A stretch of DNA of 64,000 bases from Anodontia alba (GCA_964016985.1 OZ024828.1:75079264-75143263), one strand, 5' to 3'; positions 11,326-23,220 are shown, numbered from the stretch's first letter. Notes: generated by a model from the sequence alone, not told the origin. Numbers and translations: made by a program.

Positions 11326-14300
11326 TCAGAATCAGAATCAGATCAGAATATTTTACTGGTGATACATCAATAGACATTCATTTACCAGAGCCAACGATTG
11401 CGAAGACTAGTCTCTAGATCTCACAAGTGATGTGACTCTAGCGATAGGATCCTCAGAGCTTTCAGCAATGGATATTATAGATGGAGGGAGTGCATTCCAA
11501 CCCCTAACGGTGTCTGGGGAAGACACTGTACCTGTTAATGTCAGTTCTAGCATACGGCACTTAAAATGCCATTGGATGCGGATTCCTACTGCGCCTATTT
11601 GGGGGTTGAAGGTCATCACAAGGTATACTAGCTCTACCTTTCAGACCTTTGAATAGCAATATGAGTTTACTACCTTTGCGTCTCTTTTGAAGAGACTCCC
11701 ACCCTAACTGTTCAAGAATGCTAGTCATACTTCCAGTTTCAAAGTTGTAATTACCAGTCACAAATCTAGCTGCACGATTCTGAACCTTTTGTAATTCTTC
11801 CTGGACAATTATTCCACGTGGTTCCCAAACAGGGCTATCATACTCCAGGATTTGTCGTACCAACCCCTTGTACGCAATTTCCATAACATCTTGGGGGCAT
11901 GTCGAAAGGTTACGTCTTAAGAAACCAAGAGTTCTGTTTGCTTTTGTGCAAAAATTGCTTACATGAGTATATCTTTAGAAATTGTCACACGAATGTATTT
12001 AATATTATTCACATTTTCGAGGACTATTCCATCTAAGGAGTAAACTGCATTGATCTTTATCATCTGCTTCCTAATAAGCTGTATAATGTTACATTCACAG
12101 GCTGAAATCTCATCCCTCATTTCCTGGCCCATTTGCCCAGCTGCTCAATATCCTTTTGGTATTTTGATGTGTCTTTGATGCTATCAATCTGACGATAGCA
12201 GACACAGTCATCAGCGAACAGACGAAGCTAAGATTCTATTCCAACCATGATATCATTTATATAAAAGGAAAACAACAGTCGATCAAGTACAGTGCCCTGC
12301 GACACACCAGACAAAACAGGTGTCCATTGCGACTTTGTACCATTGACTACAACCCTTTTTTCCCTATTGCACAGCAATGACTCAATCCATACTTAAGTTT
12401 TTCCACTTATGCCATATCCATGGAGTTTCAGAAGAACATGAGTAGGAGTGTCAAAGGCCGTCTCGAAGTCCAATATGAATGTATCTACTTGACTTCCTGC
12501 ATCCAAACCTTTAGCCAAATCATTTATTACTGTGATCAACTGACTTTCACAGCTACGATTCTTCCTGAAAGCATGTTGCCTGTCTAAAAGAAGCTTGTGT
12601 TCATCAAGATGAGCCATAATATTTGTACAAACTATGTGTTCAAGCATTTTGCAAGGAACAAATGTCAAGGACACTGGACGGTAGTTACTTGGTAAAGTTC
12701 TGTCGCCCCTCTTATAAGTTGACAGCTGTTAGCCAAAGACCATTCCCTGGGGATTTCACCCTTATCAAGAGATTGTTGGAACAAATGAGCAAATACAGGA
12801 CCAAGTTCTACCACAAATCTTAAAGGACTTTAGGATGAAATTCATTAGGTCCCAACGTCAAGCCTTTCATCATTTTTATAACACCTTAATTTGAAATGTT
12901 AATGTCGCTCATAGGCGGAGCTGACTTTTTAAGTATAGGGACCTCCCTTTCCGAAGTTTTGGTGAAAACATCTGTAAACTGACCATTGAACTCCTCAGCC
13001 TGCTCAGTTTTAGACAGCCAAACCACTACCATTTCTTCTTTTGAGAGGAGGGATACCCCGATTGTCTTTCCTCTGACTGTTGGTGTTCACCTTAATGTCA
13101 CAATTTGTTAACATACAAATTATGCTGTTTTTTATATCAGCTTTGATTTGCTGTCTCAGTTCCTAAAACTTATATCTGAGTTTACTACTGCCAGTCTTTT
13201 TTGCCTTTGCATGAGTTTTATTCTTTTAGAATATTCCTTCTAATCTTAGTTGTAATCCAAGGGACGGAAGCTACCAATTTATTTGTCTTAGAGGGAATAT
13301 ACGTATCTACAGCCTCCTCTATGAATGAAGTTATCAAATTGAAGTTTTGCTGAAAAGAACGAGAACCAGAATGGCCATTGAAATATTTATCCTTTGCAAA
13401 GTTTGAAGAATCTCGCCTCAAAGAGTCAAAAGCACCCTTCTGATACAAATAAACCTTACGCCGTTGTTTCGTCCTTTGAGGAATAAATATCTTTAAAGTT
13501 CCTGCAACAATGTCAGGATCATTCAGTTTATCAGGAGAGTTTACCCCTTGAAACTGCCCAAGTAACGAAGTCAAAATCACATCTGTATTCTTCCCGAGTT
13601 GGGAAATTCACCAGCTGTTCTAACCCATTATCGTTCATAATGTCCACAAGTAGTTGCCCCTCTGCATTGTCCCATTTTCGTTAAGTCGGTCTGGCCAAAC
13701 TATGCCTCTAAAGTTAAAGTCACCTAGTATGTGGACCGAAGGAAGATTCTTATGTTGGGACTTAATGTGCTCAAGCTGATTTCGAATATGTTGAAAGTCT
13801 TTGCACGACCACTGGGTTCTCCATACCAACTTGCTATGCAGTGAGGTTTTGTTTGCAAAGACCTTAGCCCACACTGATCCCGAGTCGTTTTCCAGTTCTG
13901 TTAATGGCATATGTGGCATTTCCTTGTGAATGTGGAGCATCACGCCACCACTATGAAGGTCCCTGTCTTTCCTATATGCATTGTATGAACAGGAATCAGG
14001 GAACAATTCTGAAGTTGAAATTGAGCCGTCAATTTTTGTCTCCTGAATAGCTACAATATCAGACATATGATTATCAAGAAAACACAACAGTTCCAGCTTT
14101 TTGCCTTTTATGCCATTAATATTTAAGATTACAAATTTCAGTCCTTGAGGGAAGTTGATTTGTTAATGCCAGGTGCAGATGCTTTATTTATGTCTTTTAA
14201 TGTGGCAGTTTCCAGAATTGTTTCTGGTGTTTTTGCCAGTGACGCGCAATAAGTAGGCTTCCCAAATCCCGGACATACGCTTCTACCGACATTTCCTTCG
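11326..14300 (-). mobile_element. CR1-like non-LTR retrotransposon (LINE), nearly full ORF2
   Basis: Reads on the minus strand. The 3' end joins the 43-bp minisatellite at 11326 with a short tail of repeated ATTCTG-like units (11327-11350), as expected for CR1-type 3' ends. Endonuclease, reverse transcriptase and C-terminal segments follow up to about 14160. The 5' limit is uncertain and is set near 14300, where tandem repeats of another kind begin soon after. Confidence 0.8.
11407..14160 (-). pseudogene. LINE ORF2 remains: APE-type endonuclease and reverse transcriptase
   Basis: From the 5' side: LKFVILNINGIKGKKLELL and DIVAIQETKIDGSI (APE endonuclease start, about 14150-14000), GGVMLHIHKEM, and HILGDFNFRGIVWPD (13760-13690, the catalytic GDFN). 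A linker follows with DTYIPSKTNKL and PWITTKIRRNI (13580-13218). Reverse transcriptase begins near 12674 with LLDRQHAFRKNRSCESQL and FILDFETAFDTPTH. It continues with a QGT...LLFSFYINDI block near 12290 and LFADDCVCYRQ (FADD at 12208-12219), then AYKGLVRQILEYDSPVWEP and NRAARFVTGNYNF (11884-11700), ending TVRGWNALPPSII near 11450. The frame changes several times and stops interrupt it, so the copy is dead. The catalytic residues visible are intact, apart from FETAFD for the usual F.KAFD. Confidence 0.87.
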
Positions 14301-14439
14301 TTCAGGCCTATGGGCATGGTGGGCGAAGCTTGCTTACCAAGTAATGCTTACTATCCGCGGACGCCTGATTACACCCTTTGTTCTGGGGTCCATGTCTGTT
14401 GGTCTGAACATTCTGATTCGTCATTCGTTTATGGATTTA

Positions 14440-14835
14440 TGACTTGCTCCATGACTTCCCTGCATGATAAGGGAGTACGATATCAACATTATTTTTCACT
14501 CTGCCCCACGTGACCTTTGGGTTGGCTTAACAGTCACTGTCTTTCCTTCCTTTTGTCACGCTATCTCCTAAACCATCGGGCGATTTAAACAAATGTGCCA
14601 CATGACTTCCCCGCGTAGTAAGGGTGTGCGACAGCAGCATTATTTTTCTGCCCCATGTGACCTTCGGGTGGGGTCAAAAGGTCACTATCTGTCCGTCCGT
14701 CATGCTATCTCCTAAACCACCGGGCAGAATTTAACCAAACTAGCTACATGACTTCCCCACATAGTAAAGGTGTGCGAGAGCAACATTATTTTTCCAGCCT
14801 TTCGTCCGTCACACTATTAGCAACATTAGCATGGA
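14440..14835. repeat. About 135-bp tandem repeat, three copies
   Basis: Repeats of ATGACTTCCCCGCGTAGTAA, GGGTGTGCGACAGCAGCATT, CCCATGTGACCTTCGGGTGG and CTATCTCCTAAACCACCGGG. Two further copies lie at 15925-16235. Confidence 0.8.
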
Positions 14836-14904
14836 GCATTGGGATTTTGCGATTGCATGCCATCGACTGCGCAATTTAGTTTTTATCTATTTTTTGGTTT
14901 CTAT

Positions 14905-15768
14905 AAGCTCACCTGAGCACAATGAGCACCTAGTGCTCAGTGAGCTATCTAATAGGCAAGTACTCCGTCGTCCGTCGTCTGTCAACAACTGACATCTCCT
15001 AAACCACTGGGCCAATTTGAACCAAACTTCACAGGAGTGATCCTTAGGAAGTACTTACTGAAAGTTGTTCAAACAATTTGAATCTAAGCAGAACTCTGGT
15101 TGCCATGACAACCAAGTGACAAAATCTTTAAATATCTTCTTGTCCGAAATTATAAGGCCTTGGGCTACAATATTTGGTATGTAGAAGATTTTTAAAGATT
15201 TTTCTATATAGGGGCATGTAGAAAATAGGCATATTTCTACATGCCCCTATATAAAAAATCTTAAAAAAATTCTTCTTGTCAAAAAGTAGCGACTGGATTT
15301 GCAAATAACATTGCATGAATGTTCCCGGGGTGATATTCTGTGAAAATTGTTCACGCTAAACCATTGTTTTAAAAACATGGTCGCCATGGACGGGGTTAAT
15401 TTTCCATATAAGTTACTATGCATTCTTTGTCAACTTTTGCTTTAAATGACTTCTCCTGTAAAACTGCCAGACAGATTTTGAAATAATTTCACAGAAATGT
15501 TTTTTGGGTGAAATTTACCTAAAATGCGGAAACCGTTTTACTCTGCTGACCAAGATGGCTGCAAGAGCTAAAAATAGAAAAATCTTTAATCAACTTCTCC
15601 TCCTAAACGGTTGAATGGAGTTTGAAATTAATTCAGAGGATTGTTCCTTGGGTGACCGCTTACCAAAATTGCTCAAACTGTTCTGCTTTGCTAAACAAGA
15701 TGGTTACCTGACACTCAGGTGAGCGAATTATGGCCCCAGGATAAGGACCTCTGGGCCCCTCTTGTTTT
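14905..15768. repeat. Interspersed repeat with CACCTGAG inverted ends
   Basis: AAGCTCACCTGAGCACAATG at the left and CACTCAGGTGAGCGAATTAT...GGGCCCCTCTTGTTTTG at the right. In between, phrases such as AACCACTGGGCCAATTTGAA, TTCACAGGAGTGATCCTTAG and TTGCCATGACAACCAAGTG recur loosely (three rounds). No coding frame. I recognise the style of a common molluscan non-autonomous repeat but cannot name a class. Confidence 0.6.
15184..15275. repeat. Palindrome
   Basis: AAGATTTTTAAAGATTTTTC, TATATAGGGGCATGTAGAAA, loop about 15219-15232, then TTTCTACATGCCCCTATATA and AAAAAATCTTAAAAAAATTCTT. Strong hairpin with arms of about 40 bp, inside the repeat at 14905-15768. Confidence 0.85.
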
Positions 15769-15924
15769 GTTTTTTATTTATTTATTTATTTTTTTTTATT
15801 TTTTTTTTTTTTTTTCAAATTATCAAACGGAAAAAATGATTTGTTCTAATTTATTTGCACTGTATTGCATTAATACTACTTTTCCCTTACTTTTTATCAC
15901 CACGCTTTAGCGATTGGGATATTG

Positions 15925-16235
15925 TGAACGCCTCCATCCGTCCGTGCATCCGTCCGTCCGTCACGATATCTCTTCCTAAACCACTGGGCCGAATTTAACC
16001 AAATCCGTTACATTACTTCCCTTCGTGGTAAGTGTGTGCAAGAGCATTATTTTTCACTCTGCTCCATGTGACCTTCGGGTGTGGTCAGATGATCACTGTC
16101 TGTCTGCCTGTTCGTCCGTCCGTCACGCTAACCTCCTAAACCACTGGGCGGAAGTTAACCAAACTTGCTATATGACTTTCCCACGTGGTATGGGTGTGCG
16201 AGAGCAACATTATTTTCTGTACGTACACCTTGTCC
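15925..16235. repeat. About 135-bp tandem repeat, two copies
   Basis: The same unit as 14440-14835 (TCCATGTGACCTTCGGGTGT, TAAACCACTGGGCGGAAGTT, GTGTGCGAGAGCAACATTAT), separated from it by the repeat at 14905-15768. Confidence 0.8.
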
Positions 16236-16239
16236 AGTA

Positions 16240-16889
16240 ACTGAATAGACAGCTTTTAATTTCATGTAATTATTACTTGCCTATAAAAATGAAACGTGAG
16301 AAAAATATGTTTCTAAGATAGAATTTTCCGATCAGTCGACTAATAAATAAAAAAAAATCTTTCCGATCATTAGTCACAAGAGGCAAAAGTGACTGATGAT
16401 CGATTATAAACCGATCATCAGTGGCAACACTATTTGCAAGGAGTCCTAATCCTTGTTTTATCACAGTGATTTGGGTTACTTGTTGTTTTCTGTGATATTT
16501 CACTGAATGAGTTAGATAGCCTCTATGCGTGCCAAACATGTTTTGCAACATTTGAGCCTAGGGTGAAGATCAGGATACCAGTAAAATCAAATTAAATCAT
16601 CCGATAGTCTTTACTACTAACCCTCTGGGTGTTTGCTTAGTGCCGATATAAGAACTTTTGTTTATAGCATTTCTATTTATAGACTAAACGTCCCGACAGG
16701 AAAAATGACTTTTTCCTACTCGGGTACCAGAGTTTTTCCTACAATTTTTCAAGGAGTTTGGACAATGATTTTCCTACAACCACTTATGACGTCATAAGAG
16801 GAATTTCATTTCGAAAACATTATGGATTACTTGCGTATGTATGTATAAAATGTTGTGTCAATTATTTAGGAATAAACGTTTTTTTTTGT

Positions 16890-16924
<35 letters not shown>

Positions 16925-16929
16925 TTATT

Positions 16930-16964
<35 letters not shown>

Positions 16965-17100
16965 GTAAAATTAATACCTTTTAGAAAATGGTTAAATAGG
17001 AACTGTTCAAAACAGATTGTAGACAAACCATTAGTTAAAAGAAATCAAAAATCGAGCCCAAGCAAACACCCAGTGTAACCTTTCTAAGACGTTGGTTCTA
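16240..17100. other. No gene seen
   Basis: AT-rich sequence with poly(T) tracts. GATCATCAGT(C/G) motifs in both orientations at 16368-16432 hint at a decayed inverted repeat. Confidence 0.55.
16885..16963. repeat. Double poly(T) tract
   Basis: Two T runs (16890-16923 and 16931-16963) separated by GTTATTG. Other long homopolymers: T at 2261-2285, 25688-25711, 44471-44493, 44567-44595, 53467-53503 and 63538-63563; A at 41350-41389 and 50389-50424. Confidence 0.95.
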
Positions 17101-17127
17101 GAGTTCTTGTACTATTTCTGGGGTCTT

Positions 17128-17233
17128 CCCAGCAAGCACACAAACTCCCAACAACGTCGTTACAACGTCGTTTCAACGTCATGACGTTGCAGAGACGTTG
17201 TAACGACGTTGTTGCGACATTGTGTGCTTGCTG
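17128..17233. mobile_element. Hairpin MITE family G (CCCAGC ends)
   Basis: CCCAGCAAGCACACAA ... TTGTGTGCTTGCTG, with AACAACGTCGTTACAACGTC and its complement inside and a GTCATGAC centre. Arms of about 50 bp. Confidence 0.85.
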
Positions 17234-17341
17234 TTTTATGACTCGTTGCTGTTTAACCCTTATAAAGTGAACTCTTCCATCCTTGAATATAGGCATGTCC
17301 ATTGATGCAAATACAGATTTCAGTCTGATTAAAAAACAACT

Positions 17342-17410
17342 TGCAAACAGTGTAGATCCTGATGAGACGCCTCGTTGCGAGCCGTCTTATCTGGAGCTAC
17401 ACTGTTTGCA
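17342..17410. repeat. Short hairpin, family D
   Basis: TGCAAACAGTGTAGATCCTG ... CTGGAGCTACACTGTTTGCA with inner GAGACGCCTCG / CGAGCCGTCTTATC. Confidence 0.85.
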
Positions 17411-17812
17411 TAAGTATCTGTTTCGGTCTGCCGGTAGTCTTCACTATTAACCGTTCTTAAATGCTTGTATTTTTATGGGATCGTTTTATTGTTCGTTGAT
17501 CGTATTTATTGTGGAGTCGTATGGTTGATGAATGGCTTGTTTCCTTATGTTTGGTGGAATTTGTCTGGTATTGTGGTCACCTCGATGGTGAAGGAGCAGC
17601 TAGTTTATTTGTTTTTGCTAGTTGTTTTAATTGCCGTTTTTTGTTTTCTCTTCCTCTTGGGTATCATAGATAGGCTATTTCTATGATTGTGGCATTTCAT
17701 CTTTATTATTTATTCCTTTCATCCCTGACTTTCTACAATGGACTCTCCCGTCTTTGAATTTGGACACATCCATTGTTGTAAATAGGGGTTTCGGTCAAAA
17801 ATCAATAACAGA
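17411..17812. other. No gene seen
   Basis: Unassigned DNA between two family D hairpins; the open frame 17465-17686 has a hydrophobic composition but no homology I recognise. Confidence 0.5.
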
Positions 17813-17814
17813 AT

Positions 17815-17880
17815 GGAAACAGTGTAGATCCTGATTATACGGCTAATATGGTCCGTCTCATCTGGATCTACACAGTTTGC
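17815..17880. repeat. Short hairpin, family D
   Basis: GAAACAGTGTAGATCCTGAT ... CATCTGGATCTACACAGTTTGC, inner arms partly decayed. Confidence 0.8.
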
Positions 17881-18000
17881 GTAAGTATTTTGTTTTGGTC
17901 TACCGGACTGAAAGGGTTACGGTTCAAGCAAACGTTAGACTATCAGAATGACCCCCCAAAACCTTGCGTTTCTTTACATTACTCTTGTAAATAATATTCT

Positions 18001-18180
18001 CATTACGAAAACACGCCTATGCAAATATATTGAAATTTTACCACCAAAAAAAAAAGAAAATTTTCAGATGAAAAATTCTGATATTTTTTCTTATTTCTGC
18101 TCAAAACATAGATTGTAGGTACTCGTTAGAACCGCCTCGATGAGGCGGTTCTAACGAGTACCCACAATCTATGTTTTTAA
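18001..18180. mobile_element. Hairpin MITE family A, half copy
   Basis: Starts CATTACGAAAACACGCCTAT and reaches the central hairpin GTTAGAACCGCCTCG/ATGAGGCGGTTCTAAC, flanked by ACATAGATTGTAGGTACTCG and its complement. The right arm is lost after 18180. Confidence 0.85.
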
Positions 18181-18530
18181 ATGATTTCTGTTTTGTTTGT
18201 ATTGGAGTTTTATGACCTATCGACACATGTTAGGTCATTTCGAGCACAATCAGTTAACTTAACGGTGTTAAACAATGCACTTTTAGTCGATGACTGTCTT
18301 GCATAATGAAAAGATATGGTATGCTTCTTGAGAAATGAACACAATGCTAAATAATGCCCATGTGCGTCAAAACCCATGACTCCAAGGTACGCGCTTTAGT
18401 TGGCAGTACCAACAGCGAAAGACAAGGAATTTCTGAGGCAGATACTACACATGTAGCTCCATCTGCGGTTGGTACGTGTACACAACAAGAACAGTGATGA
18501 TATCTGGTCTATCTACCTAGTCACTCACAC

Positions 18531-18811
18531 CATTAGGAAAACACACATATTCAAGTTTATGGAAAATTTCACCTCCAAAAACTGAAAAATTTCAGATAAA
18601 AAAAAAACTGATATTTTTTTACATTTCTGCTCAAAATATAGATTGTGGGTACTCGTTAGAACCGCCTCGGCGAGGCGGTTGGAACGGGTACCACAATCTA
18701 TGTTTTTGAGCAGAAATAAGAAAAATAATGTAACCCCCGGTAAACCCCAGTTCTACTATATAAAAGTGGGTTTTGAGGGGATCAAAATAATATAGGTATG
18801 TTTACGTGATG
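18531..18811. mobile_element. Hairpin MITE family A
   Basis: Degenerate left end CATTAGGAAAACACACAT, central hairpin GAACCGCCTCGGCGAGGCGG (one arm GGTTGGAACGGG), right arm TATAAAAGTGGGTTTTGAGG and right end AGGTATGTTTACGTGATG. No coding capacity. Confidence 0.88.
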
Positions 18812-19138
18812 CGTGGTTTATTTTATGCTATGCATGTGCGGAGATATATCTTGCTAGCTGATTTTTGCAAGGAATATTCAAATCAAAAGTCTTCAGTACA
18901 TTGAAGTATGACCCTTTCCTGACTATTCTGGCTATTTGGTATCAGTGAATATAGTGAACCCACGAAAAAACCCGCCGTTTAGTCAGACCGAATTATGTGC
19001 AAAATAATAAGAGCCCGTCTGAATGCATCAAAATGAAATTTCTTTAAAGTAGTAATCGTCTTTTTCTAACTGAGTCTTTATCATTTTCTTTTTTTTTTTT
19101 TTTTTTCTTTTTTTTCATATCTTTCAATAAAGAACTTT

Positions 19139-19400
19139 ATGAATTCTCGTACTTACGGAAGGATTATTTCATTTGAGAGCGAAATAAGCTGCCTCTTTCA
19201 CAAAATTGAAATTTCCTGTTAGAAATCTGGCTGCGCGTTTTCGCACGCTTTCCAGTTCTTCCTGACTACACTTGGGGCCCCAAACCAGACTGCCTTACTC
19301 CAGGACTGGACTCATTAATCCTTTATAAGCTGCTCCTTTAATGTCTTGTGATGAATTCTCGTATTTGCTGCAGCATAATTTCATTTGAGAGCGAAATCGT
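19139..19400 (-). pseudogene. CR1-like LINE fragment (reverse transcriptase C-terminal region)
   Basis: The minus strand reads RSQMKLCCSKYENSSQDIKG, AAYKGLMSPVLE-stop-GSLVWGP and ELESVRKRAARFLTGNFNF. This closely parallels the AYKGLVRQILEY...ARFVTGNYNF segment of the LINE at 11407-14160. A near-copy of its first 48 bases (19351-19398) recurs at 19139-19186, so the scrap carries a small internal duplication. One in-frame stop. Confidence 0.8.
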
Positions 19401-20660
19401 TATGGAAGCGAACAATGTAATTAATTAATTATTTATTTATTTAATTAATTAATTGTATACCCGAAAGAGGCCATAACTGGATAATAAAACAGTCTATTCT
19501 AATTCTATTCTATTCTATTCATTATCAGATGCACGACTACTATTCCTTGGTAATTACTTCTGCTAAAGCTCGGTTCGGTATAATTTCTGTATTTGATGTG
19601 TGATTAGCAGAACTCCTAGAAAATGAAATGCGCGCCTCATTTAAAGGTATAGAAAACTAATTACTTTCCCATAGACCTCCATAGTAATTTTACCCTTTTT
19701 ATGGTTAAGAGTTCATTTCAGGGTATGGTTGGGGCTTCCAAATTTTGTTTTAATTCAAAGACTAGGCTTAGCACAGCAAAATAAATAAGAAAAAACGTCA
19801 CTGTCGCCAGCACTTTCTAGGACATTTTGGAGGCTGAATGTAGCAACCCTCAGAGTAGCAACCCCTCAATTGGCAGGTATCAAAAATTGAAACTTTGAAA
19901 TTTCAGCACTTCTTCTTTAGGCTCCAGCAAACCCAAACAGAAACATTCATTTCTTTGACACGATCAAGAAATTACACACAAACATTTTTTTCTTCAAATA
20001 AGAATAATACATTTTAATTCCTTTTTACTATTAATCAATCACAGGTCGCCTTACACAAAATAACAGCCCGGGCTTCCCTGAACTTTTTTTTGCACCAATC
20101 TGCAGTCCTGGCACAAATGGTTCCCTGTGCCCTTAATGAACATTCTATGTTTGCTGTGTCTTCCGCCATTATTGTTTACTGTCAATGCTTGGTGGGAAGC
20201 GTAGCAACCAATGAGATCCTGACGCACCAGTCAGATCACGCGTCTGCTTGTGGCCTAACTGTTGTCTATCTTAAGAGAACAGGCTTCAGTTTAGTTCAAG
20301 GGGAAACTTCAGCCAAAGAACTAGACATGTGGCCCCACTAAAGGACCAGACACGCGCAGTGAAAGATTGATTTGACGGCAAGTCCGAAGAGCCATATTTT
20401 CGCAACGGGACTCTTTTGCTGCTGAATATTGTCTGTACTAGCCAGTAAAATAAGTGGCTCTATTGCGTTTCGTTTAACGAAATGTGTGTTATTTTTCCTC
20501 TCTTTAAACCCATGTGTGTTTCTTAAAGACAATTGCAATCAGCGTAGTCCCAGATCAGACGCGCAAATCCCAACTGTGATCATGGCCTGCACTGTTTGCA
20601 TGAAATATAGTTATTTTGTATAACAATGGTAATTGTTACTATATTACAAATGTATTTCTA
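19400..20660. other. No gene seen
   Basis: Contains a TTAA/TTTA-rich tract (19418-19457) and a TTCTA run (19498-19520). The rest is unassigned. An 83-codon open frame at 20090-20341 has no recognisable feature. Confidence 0.55.
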
Positions 20661-20666
20661 ATATTA

Positions 20667-21947
20667 CGAGGGCAAGTCAATAAGTAACCAGCCTATCCCA
20701 TTTCCAATTGAACGAGACACCCAAGATTTTCATGCCTTGTTTCAATACATGTTTTAGGCCTGAGGGCAAAATTTCACCCTTATCGTGTCATTCACTCATA
20801 AGATATTGAATGTCAAACATGGCTAGCGATGCAAAAGTAAGCTTTTCGTCAAAAGTTGAGTACCGTGCTGTAATTCGGTACTTTATTTGAAAGGGAAAAC
20901 AGGTCAGGAAATACATTGCGAGTTGACCAATGTTTATGGGTCTTCTGCACCATCATATGCACAAGTTAAGTTCTGGGTCGGAGAATTCAAACGCAGTAGA
21001 ACGTCTTTAGAAGTCGAAACCAGGTTTGGACGCCCATCAGATGCCTCCGATGAAGAAATGTGTAACAAAGTACGGGATCTGGTGTACTCTGATAAGCGAA
21101 TTAAGGTGGAAGAAATAGCGAATGCATTACACATTTCACATGGTAGCGTTTCAACAACTTTACATGATCGCTTGGGTATGCACAAGCTAACAGCCCGTTG
21201 GGTCCCAAAATCCCTTAGCGACGAGCAAATGGCAACCAGAGCATCAGTATACAGCGCATTGTTGAAGCGGTTTAGGTCAAAGGAAGATGATTTCCTTTCA
21301 CGTCTGGTGACTGTATATGAGACCTGGGTCCATTATTATGAGCTAGAGAATAAAGCTCAAAGTCGCCAGAGTGTAGGGCCGGGGTCTCCGAGGCCAAAGA
21401 AGTTCAAAACGGAACCCTCTGCTGGCAAGGTGCTGGCAACTGTATTTTGGGATGCACAATGCGTTATTATGTTGGACTTTCTAGCAAAGAAAAGTACAAT
21501 AACAGTTGCGTATTATGCAAATTTGCTCGACCAACTGAAAACTGTGATCCGTGAAAAACGCCGAGGTAAACTCTCCAAAGAGATTCTGCTCCAACAGGAC
21601 AATGCGAGAGCCCACACTTGCAAAATTGCAATGGATGCTGTTGAGCGGAATGGGTACGATCTAATACCGCACCCCGCCTATTCTCCGGACTTAGCTCCTA
21701 GTGACTATTTCCTATTCCCAAACTTGAAAAAGAATATCCGTGGACGTCATTTCCGGTCCAACGAAGAAGTCGTGGCGGCAGTTGAGGAGTGGGTCAGAGA
21801 CAAGGACCCTGGCTTCTTCAGTTCTGGGCTGATGGCACTGGAACACCGTTGGTCCAAGTGCATCATTCTAGAGAGCAATTACATCGAAAAAGAAGTGATC
21901 GATCACCCAGAAATAAGTTAGGCTGGTTTTTTATTGACTCGCCCTCG
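20667..21947 (+). mobile_element. Mariner-family DNA transposon, complete ends, TA target duplication
   Basis: Terminal inverted repeats CGAGGGCAAGTCAATAAGTA... and ...TTATTGACTCGCCCTCG, about 28 bp with a few mismatches. TA lies on both sides (20665-20666 and 21948-21949). Length 1,281 bp is normal for mariner. The body encodes one damaged transposase. Confidence 0.95.
20819..21921 (+). pseudogene. Mariner transposase, inactivated
   Basis: The natural start is ATG at 20819 (MASDAKVSFSSKVEYRAVIRYF). A one-base loss near 20886 shifts the frame, giving an in-frame TGA at 20888-20890, and the rest of the protein (KGKTGQEIHCELTNVYG on) is read in another frame from 20887 to the stop at 21921. 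The HTH region (VEEIANALHISHGSVSTTLH) is followed by the mariner signature WVPKSLSDEQ. The catalytic triad is DD34D in this family. Here the first Asp is Tyr (TVYETWVHYY, codon 21316-21318), while the second (LLQQDNARAH) and third (YSPDLAPSDYFLFPNLK) are intact. Two independent lesions make it dead, but the long intact frame suggests fairly recent decay. Confidence 0.95.
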
Positions 21948-22100
21948 TATTATTATTATCATTAATGAAAAAATCATTCACTGACCCATGAATATAAATA
22001 TTTCACATGATCAGGCTGACAGCACATTCCATATCGCAAAAAATATCTACTTTTCTTCGTCGCTTAATTATCTTCTTTTTTGAACATGTTTATTATTCAT

Positions 22101-22106
<6 letters not shown>

Positions 22107-22152
<46 letters not shown>

Positions 22153-22153
22153 T
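22107..22153. repeat. (ATA)/(TTA) trinucleotide tract
   Basis: ATAATA units switch to TTATTA units at about 22128, forming a small palindrome. Confidence 0.85.
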
Positions 22154-22460
22154 ATACCAGGCATCCTTTTTAATTGAGACGGACCTGTGCAGACAGATTG
22201 AAAGAAATGTCCACTTTCTTTAAATGGGTTATTCATTTTATTTATTTTTTTTTATTTTATTTATTTATTTTTTTTACTTATTTTATTTTATTTTTTTGTA
22301 AATAAAAACATATGATTTAGCTACAGCTTTACAACAATTCAGTAAGTTCAAATAAGATGCACCTCTTGAGAAAAGGAATACATTCAAACAAGAAATAGAG
22401 ACTTGGTTTTATTGAACCTCTTTATAATGTGCCACAGGGTAACAAAGCAAAGTTGCTTAC

Positions 22461-22739
22461 CATTACGAAAACACGCCTATTCAAATATACTGAAAATTTT
22501 CCCACCAAAACATGAAAATTTTCAGATAGAAATCCCTGATATTTTTCATATTTCTGCTCAAAACATAGATTGTGCGTAGTCGTTAGAACCGCCTCGGCGA
22601 GGCGGTTCTAACGAGTACCCACAATATATGTTTTTGAGCAGAAATAAGAAAAATAATTTATACCCCTGTAAACCCCAGTTTTACTATATAAAAGTGGGGT
22701 TTAAGGGGGTCAAAATTATATAGGCATGTTTTCGTGATG
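22461..22739. mobile_element. Hairpin MITE family A, with 9-bp flanking direct repeat
   Basis: Ends CATTACGAAAACACGCCTAT and ATAGGCATGTTTTCGTGATG; central palindrome ACTAGAACCGCCTCG-type with a perfect GCCTCGGCGAGGC core. GTTGCTTAC occurs immediately before (22452-22460) and after (22740-22748), suggesting a 9-bp target duplication. Other copies do not show this clearly. Confidence 0.9.
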
Positions 22740-22865
22740 GTTGCTTACAGCTTCCAGCGCCGATTTCAGCAATACTTTATTTTCAAATTTTCCGGGTTGT
22801 GGCACAACGGTCCTAGAGGACCAGAAAATACCTAAATTCTGAAAGAAGGGTTTTTTTCGCGCGCG

Positions 22866-22887
22866 CACACACACACACACACACACA
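22866..22887. repeat. (CA)n microsatellite
   Basis: CGCGCG followed by about 11 CA units. Confidence 0.9.
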
Positions 22888-23220
22888 TCATAGGCAAGAA
22901 AGTGACATTAACATACATATTTTGCATCTTAACCATCGGGCTGCTCTTAAAATAAAAAGGTAGCCCTAGATTTTATGACCGCCTTACAGTGCCTTAAACC
23001 AGCTTTGAAGCCATATTATTCTGAAAAGATGGATCCCTTGATAACAAGGTACAGAGGCAGAAATGCAAAATAGTATAGAAAATGACCAGGAATAGCCATG
23101 GTCAAAGAACATAGCCGACCAATGACACCAAGAGAAAAAGTAAATAAATCATGATAGACAGTACACAAGCCACAAACTAAAGAAAGGCAAAGCAACCACC
23201 TACCTCTACCCTAACAAGAT

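Noticed and set aside
20887..21921. Intact mariner gene starting at 20887
   Set aside because: That start is a TTG after a frameshift. The family start is at 20819 and the first catalytic Asp is missing.
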